Of a DNA stretch of 30,464 nt, positions 7,601 through 16,436 are shown piece after piece. Where the stretch lies: the NCBI GenBank assembly GCA_964550935.1, contig CAZKBB010000030.1, positions 1-30,464 of the forward strand. Reading direction: 5' to 3'. Source of the DNA: JBCBSP01 sp964550935 (GTDB lineage Bacteria; Pseudomonadota; Alphaproteobacteria; Caulobacterales; Maricaulaceae). Each line of letters starts with the position of its first letter. Position 1 is the stretch's first letter. The translations under genes and the position numbers were made by a program. The notes under the pieces were generated by a model, which was not told the origin of the DNA, ran no database searches, and worked only from the letters and a program-made list of their open reading frames with translations.

Positions 7601-9006
7601 GCCGCATCTCCTCCGCTCGCCCGGGCGATGAGGCGCGAGACCGCGTCCTTGAACGCCGCGCCGCGGGCTTCGAAATCGGTGAACTGGTCGAACGAGGCGC
7701 AGGCCGGCGAGAGCAGCACGACCGGCGCGGGCGCGCCTTCGGCGAGCGCGTCGCGCGCGGCCAGCGCGGTTGCCCGCTCGATATCGCCGCAGCGCCTGGT
7801 CTCCATGTGGGGCGAGAGTTCACGCTCGAACCGGTCAGCGTCGCGCCCGATCAGATAGGCGCGGCGAATGCGCGGCGCGAAGCGGGCCAGATCGCCGGCC
7901 CCGTCGGACTTCGCCTGCCCGCCCGCGATCCAGTAGATATCGTCATAGCAGCCGAGCGCGCGGGCCGCCGCGTCGGCGTTGGTGGCTTTGGAATCGTTGA
8001 TGAAGCGCACCGGGCCGATCTCGCCGGCGCGCTCCTGGCGATGGGCGAGGCCGGGAAAGCGTCTCAGCCCCGTCGCGGCGTCCTCGCGCGTCACGCCGAG
8101 CCGGCGCGCGGCGGCGTACGCGGCTGCGGCGTTCTGCGCGTTGTGATCGCCCGGAAGCGACGGCGCCTGGTCGAGGCGCATCACCGCCTCGGCGCGGCCT
8201 TCGATGGCGTCGTAGAGCACGCCCCCGATCGCGTAGACGCCCTCAGACAGCGCGCGGGTGGAGGAGACCGGATAGACCGCGCGCCCGTTGGCGGCCTTGA
8301 GCTGGGCGAAGATCTTCTTCGTCACCGCGTCGTCCACGCCCACGACGGCCGCGTCGCCAGGCGTCGGGTTGGCGAAGATGCGCCGCTTCGCGGCCGTATA
8401 GCCCTCGATGTCGCCGTGGCGGTCGAGATGGTCGGGGCTGAGATTGAGGAAGACCGAGACGTCGCAAGTCAGGCTCTCCACCAGGTCGAGCTGATAGGAG
8501 GACATCTCGATCACATAGACCGCACCCGGTCTAGGACGGTCGAGATTGAGCACCGCCTCGCCAATATTGCCGCCGACGCGCACGTCGCGCCCGGCGGTCT
8601 TCAGGATATGGCCGAGCAGCGCGGTCGTGGTCGACTTCCCGTTCGTGCCGGTGATGCCGCACACCCTCACGTCCTGCGCCTCTCTAAGCGCGAGCGCGAA
8701 CAGCTCCATGTCCCCGATCACCGGTGCGCCGACCGCGCGGGCGAGTTCGACCATGCGATGAGGCTTGGGATGGGTCAGCGGCACGCCGGGCGACAGGACG
8801 AGCGCGGCGATGTCGCCCCAGTCGCGCTTGTTCAGATCGTCGAGCGTCACGCCCTCGCCCGCCGCGGCGGCGCGCGTCGCCTCGTTATCATCCCAGGCCG
8901 AGACCGACGCGCCCCCGGCCTCGAGCGCCCGCGCCGCGGCGCGTCCGGTTCGGCCCAGCCCGAACACGGCGACGCGGCGGCCCGCAAAGGCGCTCACCGG
9001 GATCAT
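7597..9006 (-). CDS. murD: UDP-N-acetylmuramoylalanine--D-glutamate ligase
   Basis: Second Mur ligase; adds D-glutamate to UDP-MurNAc-L-Ala in the cytoplasm. The 469 residues show the N-terminal Rossmann turn VFGLGRTGRA (14-23), the ATP P-loop GTNGKSTTT (120-128), NLSPDHLDRHGD in the central domain and RFINDSKATNADAA in the later part, all typical of MurD. It begins 4 nt after the mraY stop and overlaps ftsW by 4 nt. Length and motif order are normal. Confidence 0.97.
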   Translation of the reverse strand: MIPVSAFAGRRVAVFGLGRTGRAAARALEAGGASVSAWDDNEATRAAAAGEGVTLDDLNKRDWGDIAALVLSPGVPLTHPKPHRMVELARAVGAPVIGDMELFALALREAQDVRVCGITGTNGKSTTTALLGHILKTAGRDVRVGGNIGEAVLNLDRPRPGAVYVIEMSSYQLDLVESLTCDVSVFLNLSPDHLDRHGDIEGYTAAKRRIFANPTPGDAAVVGVDDAVTKKIFAQLKAANGRAVYPVSSTRALSEGVYAIGGVLYDAIEGRAEAVMRLDQAPSLPGDHNAQNAAAAYAAARRLGVTREDAATGLRRFPGLAHRQERAGEIGPVRFINDSKATNADAAARALGCYDDIYWIAGGQAKSDGAGDLARFAPRIRRAYLIGRDADRFERELSPHMETRRCGDIERATALAARDALAEGAPAPVVLLSPACASFDQFTDFEARGAAFKDAVSRLIARASGGDAA

Positions 9007-9010
9007 GAAG

Positions 9011-10114
9011 TCACCTCAGCTTCAGTGTGGACAGACCGATCAGGGCGAGCACGACGGCGATGATCCAGAAGCGGATCACGATGGTCGGCTCGGCCCAGCC
9101 GAGCTTTTCGAAGTGGTGGTGGATCGGCGCCATCTTGAACACGCGCTTGCCGGTCAGCTTGAAGCTGGCGACCTGCACGAAGACCGACACCGCCTCCAGA
9201 ACGAACAGCCCGCCGATGATGGCGAGCACGATCTCATGCTTGACCGCCACCGCGATCGTCCCGATCGCGCCGCCGAGCGAAAGCGAGCCGGTGTCGCCCA
9301 TGAAGACCATGGCCGGGGGCGCGTTAAACCAGAGAAAGCCGAGGCCCGCCCCGATCATCGCGCCGCAGATCAGAGCCAGCTCGCCGGTGCCGGGGGTGAA
9401 GTTCAAGAACAGGTAATCTGCGTACACGGCCGAGCCGACGAAATAGGCGATGAAGCCGAACGAGCCGGCCGCGATCATCACCGGAACGATCGCCAGCCCG
9501 TCGAGCCCGTCGGTGAGGTTCACCGCGTTCGACGCGCCCACCAGCACGATGATCCCGAACAGATAGAACCCGTAGGAGAGCGGGATCAGGAGATCTTTGA
9601 AGAAGGGCACCGCCACTGAGGTCGCGAAGTGGGCCGGCACGTCGGGCGCGTTGGAGAGAAGGTGCGTCATCCACACCACCGCGATCGCCGCTACGATCGT
9701 CTGCATCGCCAGCTTGCCCTTGCCCGAGAGACCGTCGGAGGACTTCTTGGTGACCTTGCGCCAGTCGTCGATGAAGCCGATCGCGCCGAAGCCGGCGGTG
9801 ACAAGCAGCACGACCCAGAGATAGGCGTTGGACAGATCGCCCCAGATCAGCGTGCCGATCAGGATCGCGGCGAGAATCATGAACCCGCCCATCGTCGGCG
9901 TGCCGGCCTTGGTGACCACGTGGCTCTCCGGCCCGTCGGTGCGGATCGGCTGCGCGCCGCCCTTGGCGCGCAGCCAGGCGATGAAGGGCTTGCCGATGAC
10001 AAGCACCACGATGAAGGCCGTCATCAGCGCGGCGCCGGTGCGGAAGGTCAGGTAGTTGATGAGGTTGAAGATCTGGAACTGGTCGGAAAGCGGTGAAAGA
10101 AGCAGGTAGAGCAT
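9011..10114 (-). CDS. mraY: Phospho-MurNAc-pentapeptide transferase
   Basis: Polytopic inner-membrane enzyme that moves phospho-MurNAc-pentapeptide onto undecaprenyl phosphate, giving lipid I. The 367 residues have about ten membrane helices. Signature loops are visible: GAIGFIDDWRKVTKKSS (the acidic DD pair), NAVNLTDGLDGLA, VFMGDTGSLSLGG, and the histidine loop APIHHHFEKLGW near the C-terminus. Start is ATG at 10114, 7 nt after the murF stop. Confidence 0.98.
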   Translation of the reverse strand: MLYLLLSPLSDQFQIFNLINYLTFRTGAALMTAFIVVLVIGKPFIAWLRAKGGAQPIRTDGPESHVVTKAGTPTMGGFMILAAILIGTLIWGDLSNAYLWVVLLVTAGFGAIGFIDDWRKVTKKSSDGLSGKGKLAMQTIVAAIAVVWMTHLLSNAPDVPAHFATSVAVPFFKDLLIPLSYGFYLFGIIVLVGASNAVNLTDGLDGLAIVPVMIAAGSFGFIAYFVGSAVYADYLFLNFTPGTGELALICGAMIGAGLGFLWFNAPPAMVFMGDTGSLSLGGAIGTIAVAVKHEIVLAIIGGLFVLEAVSVFVQVASFKLTGKRVFKMAPIHHHFEKLGWAEPTIVIRFWIIAVVLALIGLSTLKLR

Positions 10115-10121
10115 GCGCGCG

Positions 10122-11534
10122 TCAGGCCTCCGTTGGTGCGGTCGAGGCTGTCTCGCGCAAGGCGGCGGCGATTTTATGAACGCCGGAGGCGTTCGAGCCT
10201 TTCACCAGCACCACGTCGCCGTCGCGCAGGCCCGCCGTGAGCATGTCGAGCGCCCTGTCCGGATCGCTGGCGTAACGCGCGCCGCACTTCGCTGGCAAGC
10301 TGTCCACCAGCGCGCGCATCAGCGCGCCGACGCCGATCACGTCGCCCGCCCCGGCCGCCTTGAGCGGATCTGACAGGGCCCGGTGCATGGCCTCGGCCTC
10401 AGGACCCAGCTCCAGCATCTCGCCCAGAACCGCGACGCGCCGGCCGCCGCCCTTGGGCGCGCGCCGGGCGAGCGCGGCGATCGCAGCCTCCATGGAGGCC
10501 GGGTTGGCGTTGTAGCTGTCGTCGATCACGACCGCGCGGCCGCCGTCCTCAAGCGCGATCTCGAACGCCGCGCCGCGGCCGGCCACGGCGCGCTGGCGCG
10601 ACAGGATCTCGGCGGCGAAGCCGGGCTCCACACCGGCCGCGAAAGCGGCCGCGAGCACGCCGGCGGCGTTGACCGCGTGATGCTCGCCGGTGGTCTCGAA
10701 GGCGACCTCGACGGGCTTGCCCACCACATCGATGCGCGCCCGGGCGCCCTCGCCCTCGACGCGATGGTCGAGCAGGCGCACCGCCGCGTTCGGCGAGCGG
10801 CCGAAATCGAGAAGGAAGCCCGCCCCGGCGCGCGCGGCCGCGGCGCTCAAGCGTTCGGCGAACTCATCATCGGCCGGCGTCACCGCCACGCCGTCCTCGG
10901 CGAGGCCTGAGAAGATCTCGGCCTTCGCGTCCGCGATCGCCTCCATGGAGCCCAGATTCTCCAGATGCGCCGGGGCGATCTTCGTGATCAGCGCAATGTG
11001 CGGGCGCACCTGGCTCGTCAGGCCTTCGATTTCGCCGGCGTGGTTCATGCCCATCTCGAACACCGCGCGCGCGGTCTCGGCGGGCATGCGCGCGAGCGTC
11101 AGCGGCACGCCCCAGTGATTGTTGAAGGACTTCACGCTCCAGTGCGCAGGGCCGGCCTCGCGGAACACCGCGGCGAGCGCCTCCTTCACGCTGGTCTTGC
11201 CGACCGAACCGGTCACGCCGATGCGCAGCCCCCGCGCGCGCTCTCGCGCGGCTTCGCCGAGCAGGCGCAGGGCGGCGAACACGTCGTCGACGACCAGGCG
11301 CGGGCCCTCGCAGGCGTCCTCGCGCGAGACCAGCGCGGCCGTCGCGCCGCGCGCCATGGCGTCCGGGGCGAAGTCATGGCCGTCGCGCCGCGCCGTGATC
11401 GCGGCGAACAGGTCGCCGGGGCGCAGCTCGCGGCTATCGATCTCCACCCCGCTCGCGGTCCAGTCGGAGCCTTCGACAAGGCGCCCGCCCACGGCCTGCG
11501 CAGCTTCGGCGGCGGTCCATAGGGGCCGGCTCAT
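10122..11534 (-). CDS. murF: UDP-MurNAc-tripeptide--D-alanyl-D-alanine ligase
   Basis: Last cytoplasmic Mur ligase; adds the D-Ala-D-Ala dipeptide made by Ddl. The 470 residues contain the N-terminal EIDSRELRPGDLFAAI region, the P-loop GVTGSVGKTSVKEAL (106-120), FEMGMNHAGEIEGL in the central domain and DDSYNANPASMEAAI, a MurF hallmark. It overlaps murE by 4 nt and is followed by mraY after 7 nt. Nothing is unusual in length. Confidence 0.97.
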   Translation of the reverse strand: MSRPLWTAAEAAQAVGGRLVEGSDWTASGVEIDSRELRPGDLFAAITARRDGHDFAPDAMARGATAALVSREDACEGPRLVVDDVFAALRLLGEAARERARGLRIGVTGSVGKTSVKEALAAVFREAGPAHWSVKSFNNHWGVPLTLARMPAETARAVFEMGMNHAGEIEGLTSQVRPHIALITKIAPAHLENLGSMEAIADAKAEIFSGLAEDGVAVTPADDEFAERLSAAAARAGAGFLLDFGRSPNAAVRLLDHRVEGEGARARIDVVGKPVEVAFETTGEHHAVNAAGVLAAAFAAGVEPGFAAEILSRQRAVAGRGAAFEIALEDGGRAVVIDDSYNANPASMEAAIAALARRAPKGGGRRVAVLGEMLELGPEAEAMHRALSDPLKAAGAGDVIGVGALMRALVDSLPAKCGARYASDPDRALDMLTAGLRDGDVVLVKGSNASGVHKIAAALRETASTAPTEA

Positions 11535-12997
11535 GACGGGTCTCCTTCAGCGGACAGCGCGGCGCGCGCTTCTTCCCGGTCGTCGAACGGCTCGGTGCGG
11601 TCGGCGAAGATCTGGCCGGTCTCGTGGCCCTTGCCCGCGATGAGCAGCGCATCGCCCTCGCCCAGCATGGCGACAGCCTTACGGATCGCCGCACGGCGAT
11701 CTGCGATCTCGGCCGCGTCCGGGCAGCCTTGCAGGATCGCCGCGCGGATCGAGGCCGGGTTTTCAGAGCGCGGATTGTCGTCGGTGACGATAACATGGTC
11801 GGCGAGCTTGGCGGCGGTGCGGCCCATGGTTTCTCGCTTGGTCGGATCGCGGTCGCCCCCGGCGCCGAACACGACGATGACCCGGCCTTGCGTGTGCGGG
11901 CGCGCCGCGCGCAACAGTTTGTCCAGCCCGTCGGGCGTGTGGGCGTAGTCGATCAACACCGGCGCGTCGGCCGAAGTCTTGCCCGCCAGCTCCAGCCGGC
12001 CGGGCACGCCGGCCAGACGCTCAAGCGCGGCGAAGGCGGCCTCCGGCGCGACGCCGGAGCGGATCGCGAGCGCGGCCGCGCCCAGCGCGTTCAGGGTCTG
12101 GAACTCGCCGATCAGCGGCAGCTCCACCTCGACCGGCTCGCCGCGCCAGGAAAAGCGCACCGACTGGCTCGCGGGATGGGGCGTGATCTCCTCGATCTTC
12201 AGGGCGCGCCCGCGCCAGCCGATCTCGTCGACCTCCAGCCCGGCCTTGCGCGCGCCCTCGGCGACCTTGCCGCCCCAGTCGGAGTCCACGTTCACCACCG
12301 CCGGCGCACCCTGAGGCGCGAGCGCGTCGAACAGGCGCATTTTGGATGCGAAGTAGTCGTCGAAGTCCGGGTGATAATCCAGGTGATCCTGGGTCAGGTT
12401 GGTAAACCCGACGAGGCTGACGCGCGCGCCGTCCATGCGGCGCTGCTTCAGCCCGTGGCTTGAGGCCTCCATGGCCAGATGGGTGACGCCCTCGCCGGCG
12501 AGCCGGTCGAGCGCTTCGTGCAGGGCGATGGCGTCCGGCGTCGTATAGCCGACCGAGACCGCGCCGTCCGACCGGGTCACGCCGAGCGTTCCGAGCGCGG
12601 CGGCCTCGCGCCCGTCCGCAGCCCAGATCTGGCGCAGGAACTCCACCGTGGAGGACTTGCCGTTGGTGCCGGTGACCGCCGCGATCGTTTCGGGCTGGCG
12701 CGGGAACAGCTTGGCGGCCATGGCCGCCAGCGCCTCGCGCGGGTCGTCCGCGCCGATCAGCGGCGCGATCGTCTTGGCGCCCTTCGGGGCGAGGATCGCG
12801 ACCGCGCCCCTGTCTTCGGCGTCGGCGATGAAGTTGCGCCCGTCGGTGCGCACGCCGGGCAGCGCGGCGAACACGTCGCCCGGCCCCACCTTGCGGCTGT
12901 CGAGCTGGAGGCCGGCGACCATCAACTCGCCGGCGCGCGCGGGCGCGTCGACGCCCGGCGGCAGGAGGCTTTCAAGGGAGACGGGCGTACGGGCCAA
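11531..12997 (-). CDS. murE: UDP-MurNAc-Ala-Glu--meso-diaminopimelate ligase
   Basis: Third Mur ligase. The 488-residue protein carries the P-loop AVTGTNGKSSTVEF (107-120), the lysine of the FASKMRLF stretch (expected to be carbamylated), and DDNPRSENP with DNPR at 407-410. DNPR is the recognised determinant for meso-diaminopimelate rather than L-lysine, so this organism should have Gram-negative-type cross-links. The start lies 6 nt after the ftsI stop; the stop overlaps murF by 4 nt. Confidence 0.97.
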   Translation of the reverse strand: MARTPVSLESLLPPGVDAPARAGELMVAGLQLDSRKVGPGDVFAALPGVRTDGRNFIADAEDRGAVAILAPKGAKTIAPLIGADDPREALAAMAAKLFPRQPETIAAVTGTNGKSSTVEFLRQIWAADGREAAALGTLGVTRSDGAVSVGYTTPDAIALHEALDRLAGEGVTHLAMEASSHGLKQRRMDGARVSLVGFTNLTQDHLDYHPDFDDYFASKMRLFDALAPQGAPAVVNVDSDWGGKVAEGARKAGLEVDEIGWRGRALKIEEITPHPASQSVRFSWRGEPVEVELPLIGEFQTLNALGAAALAIRSGVAPEAAFAALERLAGVPGRLELAGKTSADAPVLIDYAHTPDGLDKLLRAARPHTQGRVIVVFGAGGDRDPTKRETMGRTAAKLADHVIVTDDNPRSENPASIRAAILQGCPDAAEIADRRAAIRKAVAMLGEGDALLIAGKGHETGQIFADRTEPFDDREEARAALSAEGDPS

Positions 12998-13003
12998 GGC
13001 CGA

Positions 13004-14827
13004 TCAGTCCTCCGGCTCGATCGCGCTGAGCGCAAGCGGGGTTTCCGGCGCGGCGCTGTGTTCGATGCGCGGGGCGAGCATCATGCGCACCCGCGTCGCG
13101 CTTGCCTGGGGATCCACGTCGCGGCGCTCCACGCCGAGGATCGGCGCCAGAAGCGCGATGATCTCGCCGGCGGTCGGCGCCGCGTTCCATCCCGCCGTGG
13201 CGTAGCCATGCGTCTCCGGCGCGGGTTTCGGCCGGTCGAAGCTCGTCAGCAGAACATATTCGGGATCGTCGAAGGGAAACACCGACACGAAGCTGGTGCG
13301 CAGGCTCCGCCGGTCATAGCGCCCGGCCACCACGCGCTCGGCCGTGCCGGTCTTGCCCGCCACTGCGAGCCCCTCCACGTCGGCCTGGCGGCCCGAGCCC
13401 TCCGTGACGACCTGGCGCATCACGCCGAGCACGGCCATCGCCGCGCCCGCGCTCATCACCGGCTCGCCCGCGATGGTCTCGCCGGGCGCGACCGGGCGCA
13501 GGGTCGGCGGCGTGTAGACGCCCCCGTTGGCGAGCGCGGCGTAGGCTGCGGTCAGAGCGAGCGGGCTCACCGCGATCCCATGACCGTAGGAGATCGTCAT
13601 CAGCTCGCTCTTGGCCCAGTCGCCGCGCGGATAGAGCGGCTCGCCGCTCTCGGCGAGCTCGATCGGGGCGGCCTCGAACAGGCGCAGATCGGCGAAGAAC
13701 TGCTTTAGCGGCTCCTCGCCGATCGACTCGGCCATGCGCGCCGAACCGATATTGGAGGAGTGCACGATCACCTCGCGCCCGGTCAGCACCCGGCGCTCTG
13801 GATGGAAGTCGCGGATGGTGAAGCCGTCCACGCGCAGGGGCGCGATCGCATCGAACGTGTCGTCGAGCGAGACCGATCCGCCCTCCAGACCGGCCGCCAA
13901 GGTCAGCGGCTTGAACACCGAGCCCAGCTCATGCACGCCCGCAGTGGCGTCGTTGCGCCGATGGGCCTGCGGCGCGTCGGTCGGGCGGTTCGGGTCGAAG
14001 TCCGGCAGAGAGGCGAGCGCGATCACCTCGCCGGTCCCGACGCGCATCAGGACCGCGCTCGCGCCTTCGGCCTGATAGCGCGCCATGCGCTCGCGCAGCA
14101 CACGCTCCACGGCGTGCTGGGCGGTCAGATCGATCGACAGCGCCACGGGCCGCCCGTCGCCGGCCGACAGCGCCGCATCGAAGGCGCGCTCCGCGCCGGC
14201 GAGCCCGTCCATGTCTCGATCGGTATAGCCGATCAGGTGCGAGGCGGCGCGGCGCTTGGGATAGATCCGGCCCGGCTCCTCGCGGAAGCCCACCCCCGGC
14301 AGGCCCAGAAGGTGGATCGCCTGGCGCTGGCGCGGGGTCAGGCCGCGCGCGATCCAGACGAAGCCGCGATCGGCCGAGAGGTCCTCGGCGAGCGCGTCCA
14401 CATTGATATCGGGCAGCACGGTGGCGAGCTGTTCGGCGGTGGCGTTAGGATCCCAGACCAAGCGCGGCTCGGCGAAGGCGGAATGAAACGGCAGGGTCGA
14501 GGCGAGGATCTCCCCGTCCCGATCCAGGATGTCGCCCCGGCGCGGCTCCTCCGCCGCGGCCGCTGCACGCATCGGCCCTTCGCCTTCAGGCGCTGCGGCG
14601 AGCAAGGTCGCGCGGCAGCCGATGACGAGGAAAGCGGCGGCGAAGATGAACCCGATCACGCTGAGCCGACGACGGGACTGCTCCAGAGCGCTGCTCCCGG
14701 CGTCTTCAAGGCGGAGCAGACGCGAGATGTCGGCGGGCGCAGCCTCAGACAGGACCGGGGTGGCGGGCGCGGCCGTCTCGATCTGGACCTTCGGGCGCGC
14801 CGCCAGGCGCTTAAGCGGCCCGATCAT
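13004..14827 (-). CDS. ftsI: Penicillin-binding protein 3, septal transpeptidase
   Basis: Monofunctional class B penicillin-binding protein that cross-links septal peptidoglycan in the periplasm. In 607 residues there is an unusually long cytoplasmic N-terminus of about 55 residues, one membrane helix (about 57-75), a dimerisation region with PRRGDILDRDGEILAS (95-110), and the transpeptidase domain: SVFK (303-306, catalytic S303), SSN (357-359) and KTG (492-494). The last ~40 residues after the catalytic fold look poorly structured. It overlaps ftsL by 4 nt and precedes murE by 6 nt. Confidence 0.97.
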   Translation of the reverse strand: MIGPLKRLAARPKVQIETAAPATPVLSEAAPADISRLLRLEDAGSSALEQSRRRLSVIGFIFAAAFLVIGCRATLLAAAPEGEGPMRAAAAAEEPRRGDILDRDGEILASTLPFHSAFAEPRLVWDPNATAEQLATVLPDINVDALAEDLSADRGFVWIARGLTPRQRQAIHLLGLPGVGFREEPGRIYPKRRAASHLIGYTDRDMDGLAGAERAFDAALSAGDGRPVALSIDLTAQHAVERVLRERMARYQAEGASAVLMRVGTGEVIALASLPDFDPNRPTDAPQAHRRNDATAGVHELGSVFKPLTLAAGLEGGSVSLDDTFDAIAPLRVDGFTIRDFHPERRVLTGREVIVHSSNIGSARMAESIGEEPLKQFFADLRLFEAAPIELAESGEPLYPRGDWAKSELMTISYGHGIAVSPLALTAAYAALANGGVYTPPTLRPVAPGETIAGEPVMSAGAAMAVLGVMRQVVTEGSGRQADVEGLAVAGKTGTAERVVAGRYDRRSLRTSFVSVFPFDDPEYVLLTSFDRPKPAPETHGYATAGWNAAPTAGEIIALLAPILGVERRDVDPQASATRVRMMLAPRIEHSAAPETPLALSAIEPED

Positions 14828-15186
14828 GGCGCGCCTCCTTCAGCCGTCGCGATGCGCGCCGCGCTCAGCGTGACCATGGCGGGCCGGCGGCTCGCCTGGG
14901 CCTCGCGCTCCTCCTCGCTCAGCCGCGGCAGGTCGGCGACCGAATACTCCTGTGTGATCGGGACGAAACCCAGATGCGCCCGGGCGAGCGCGCGCAGGGT
15001 TTCGGGGTCCTCCAGATGGGCCAGATCGGCGGTGAGCCGATTGATCTCGCCGCGCTCCTCGGCGAGGGACTCCCTAAGCTCGGCCAGGCGGTCCTCGGCG
15101 GAGGAGGCTTCTTCGCCGGCGAGCATCAGCGCGGTGACGAGCACGCCCGACACGATGACGCAAAGAAGGTTGATCCATTTCAGCAT
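14824..15186 (-). CDS. ftsL: Cell division protein FtsL-like
   Basis: A 120-residue single-pass protein: hydrophobic helix at about residues 5-18 after a two-lysine cytoplasmic tip, then a heptad-like coiled coil (about 28-58) and a short periplasmic tail. Sequence identity in FtsL is low, so the call rests on size, topology and position between rsmH and ftsI, where alphaproteobacteria keep ftsL. In the divisome it links FtsI/FtsW activation to FtsB and FtsQ. The start overlaps the rsmH stop by 7 nt. Confidence 0.85.
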   Translation of the reverse strand: MLKWINLLCVIVSGVLVTALMLAGEEASSAEDRLAELRESLAEERGEINRLTADLAHLEDPETLRALARAHLGFVPITQEYSVADLPRLSEEEREAQASRRPAMVTLSAARIATAEGGAP

Positions 15187-15929
15187 GAGCCTTGAACCTC
15201 CAGGAGACGGTCGAACGAGGGGGCGCCGGGCAGGCAGGCTTCGGGGGCCGGCCAGGCGGGGTTTTCGGTGCGCACCGCGGCGCGCAGCTTGGCCGAGCGC
15301 GCACGCGGATTGGCTTCGGCCTCGGCNNNNNNNNNNNNNNNNNNNNNNNNNNNNNNNNNNNNNNNNNNNNNNNNNNNNNNNNNNNNNNNNNNNNNNNNNN
15401 NNNNNNNNNNNNNNNNNNNNNNNNNNTCCTCGATGAACTGCGCGGCGCGGCGCGCCTTGCGCTCCTCGCCATAGACGCGGAACACCGCAGCGAGCTCATC
15501 GGCCGTCAGCGCGTTGACCGCATCGGCCGCGCTGGGCCCGGACCGGCTCATGCGCATGTCCAGAGGGCCGTCCTTGTTGAACGAGAAGCCGCGCTCGGCC
15601 CGGTCGACCTGCATCGAAGAGATTCCCAGATCGAGCATCACGCCATCGACCCCGCTGGAGCCGGCGCGCTCGATCACGTCCTCCATCAGCGAGAACGGGC
15701 CTTCGGCGAAGGCGAAGCGTTTCGGATAGGCGCGCTTGAGAAGATCGGCGGCGTCCCGCGCGGTGGGGTCCCGGTCGATCCCCAGGACGCGCGTCCCATG
15801 AATTCCCAAAACCGCGCGCGCATAGCCGCCCGCGCCGAACGTGCCGTCCACGTAAAGCCCGCCCTCGCGCGGCTCGAGCTGGCGCACCACCTCGCCCAAG
15901 AGGACCGGGACGTGGGGCGCGGCGCTCAT
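15180..15929 (-). CDS. rsmH: 16S rRNA (cytosine1402-N4)-methyltransferase, interrupted by an assembly gap
   Basis: SAM-dependent methyltransferase that modifies C1402 of 16S rRNA. The N-terminal half is clear: HVPVLLGEVVRQLEP, VDGTFGAGGYARA (SAM loop) and DGVMLDLGISSMQVDRAERGF. One hundred Ns follow RRAAQFIE, and the sequence resumes at AEANPRARSAKLRAAVRT, the usual C-terminal motif. The family blocks containing HPATRTFQALRI and the FHSLEDRIVK motif are absent. By comparison with ~300-residue relatives about 110-135 residues are missing, far more than the ~33 the Ns could encode. The gene is probably intact in the organism. It overlaps mraZ by 4 nt. Confidence 0.93.
   Translation of the reverse strand: MSAAPHVPVLLGEVVRQLEPREGGLYVDGTFGAGGYARAVLGIHGTRVLGIDRDPTARDAADLLKRAYPKRFAFAEGPFSLMEDVIERAGSSGVDGVMLDLGISSMQVDRAERGFSFNKDGPLDMRMSRSGPSAADAVNALTADELAAVFRVYGEERKARRAAQFIEXXXXXXXXXXXXXXXXXXXXXXXXXXXXXXXXXXAEAEANPRARSAKLRAAVRTENPAWPAPEACLPGAPSFDRLLEVQGSC
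15327..15426. other. Assembly gap of 100 N
   Basis: A run of exactly 100 undetermined bases inside rsmH. A round 100 is the conventional placeholder for a scaffold gap of unknown length, and the protein comparison suggests the true gap is several hundred bases. Confidence 0.98.
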
Positions 15930-16387
15930 GGCGCCCCGCCGGCGGGCGGCGCCGGCTTGAGCGCGTTGCGTCGCTCAAAGGCGAGCGAGCGGTCCTCAGG
16001 CTCCTTTTGCGCATAGGCTTCAGGCGACCAGATCTCGAAGCGCTTGAAGGCGCCGATGAAGAGCGCGCGCCCGTTCAGGCCCGCCCACTCCTGGAAATCC
16101 TTCGGCAGGGTGATGCGGCCGGTGGAGTCGAAGCTCAGCGGGCGCATGCCGCCGAAGATCTGGCGCTCCATCGCGACGCGCTCGTCGGCGTAGGTCTCCA
16201 TGCGCTCCATGGAGGCCGCGAACGTGTTCATCAGCGCCTCGCCGCCGCCTTCGAGAAAGGCGCCGTTAAACGATTTCCAGATAAGCACGCCGTTCAGCGC
16301 GTCGTTGGCGACGGCCGCACGGAAATCCGAAGGCACGGAGACCCGTCCCTTCGCATCGATCCCGTTTTCATATCGGCCGAAAAACAT
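15926..16387 (-). CDS. mraZ: Transcriptional regulator MraZ
   Basis: First gene of the division and cell-wall cluster. It encodes a 153-residue DNA-binding protein with two SpoVT/AbrB-like halves: MFFGRYENGIDAKGRVSVPSD at the N-terminus and the second copy around STGRITLPKDFQEWAGL (about 100-116). MraZ forms a ring-shaped oligomer, binds tandem TGGG-type boxes and represses its own operon in E. coli. Such boxes occur about 50-75 bp upstream of this start. The last ~20 residues, rich in Ala and Pro, extend past the conserved fold. The ribosome binding site is weak (GGGGCG just before the ATG). Confidence 0.97.
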   Translation of the reverse strand: MFFGRYENGIDAKGRVSVPSDFRAAVANDALNGVLIWKSFNGAFLEGGGEALMNTFAASMERMETYADERVAMERQIFGGMRPLSFDSTGRITLPKDFQEWAGLNGRALFIGAFKRFEIWSPEAYAQKEPEDRSLAFERRNALKPAPPAGGAP

Positions 16388-16410
16388 CGCCCCGCGCGCA
16401 TCCCCGCAAC

Positions 16411-16430
16411 ACCACGCCCCTCTGCGTGGT
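16411..16430 (-). promoter_or_regulatory. Stem-loop in the mraZ leader
   Basis: A perfect 7-bp inverted repeat (ACCACGC / GCGTGGT) with a 6-nt loop lies between the MraZ boxes and the mraZ start, about 24 nt upstream of the ATG. It has no following T-tract in the direction of mraZ, so it is not a typical terminator. It could affect leader folding or be chance in GC-rich DNA. Confidence 0.35.
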
Positions 16431-16436
16431 TAATTA

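Noticed and set aside
7807..9063. Long plus-strand frame (418 codons) opposite murD
   Set aside because: Shadow frame with Arg-rich composition; MurD is complete and well conserved on the minus strand.
13760..15436. Plus-strand frame of about 558 codons opposite ftsI, ftsL and rsmH
   Set aside because: Runs through the N gap and three real genes; composition is that of an antisense frame.
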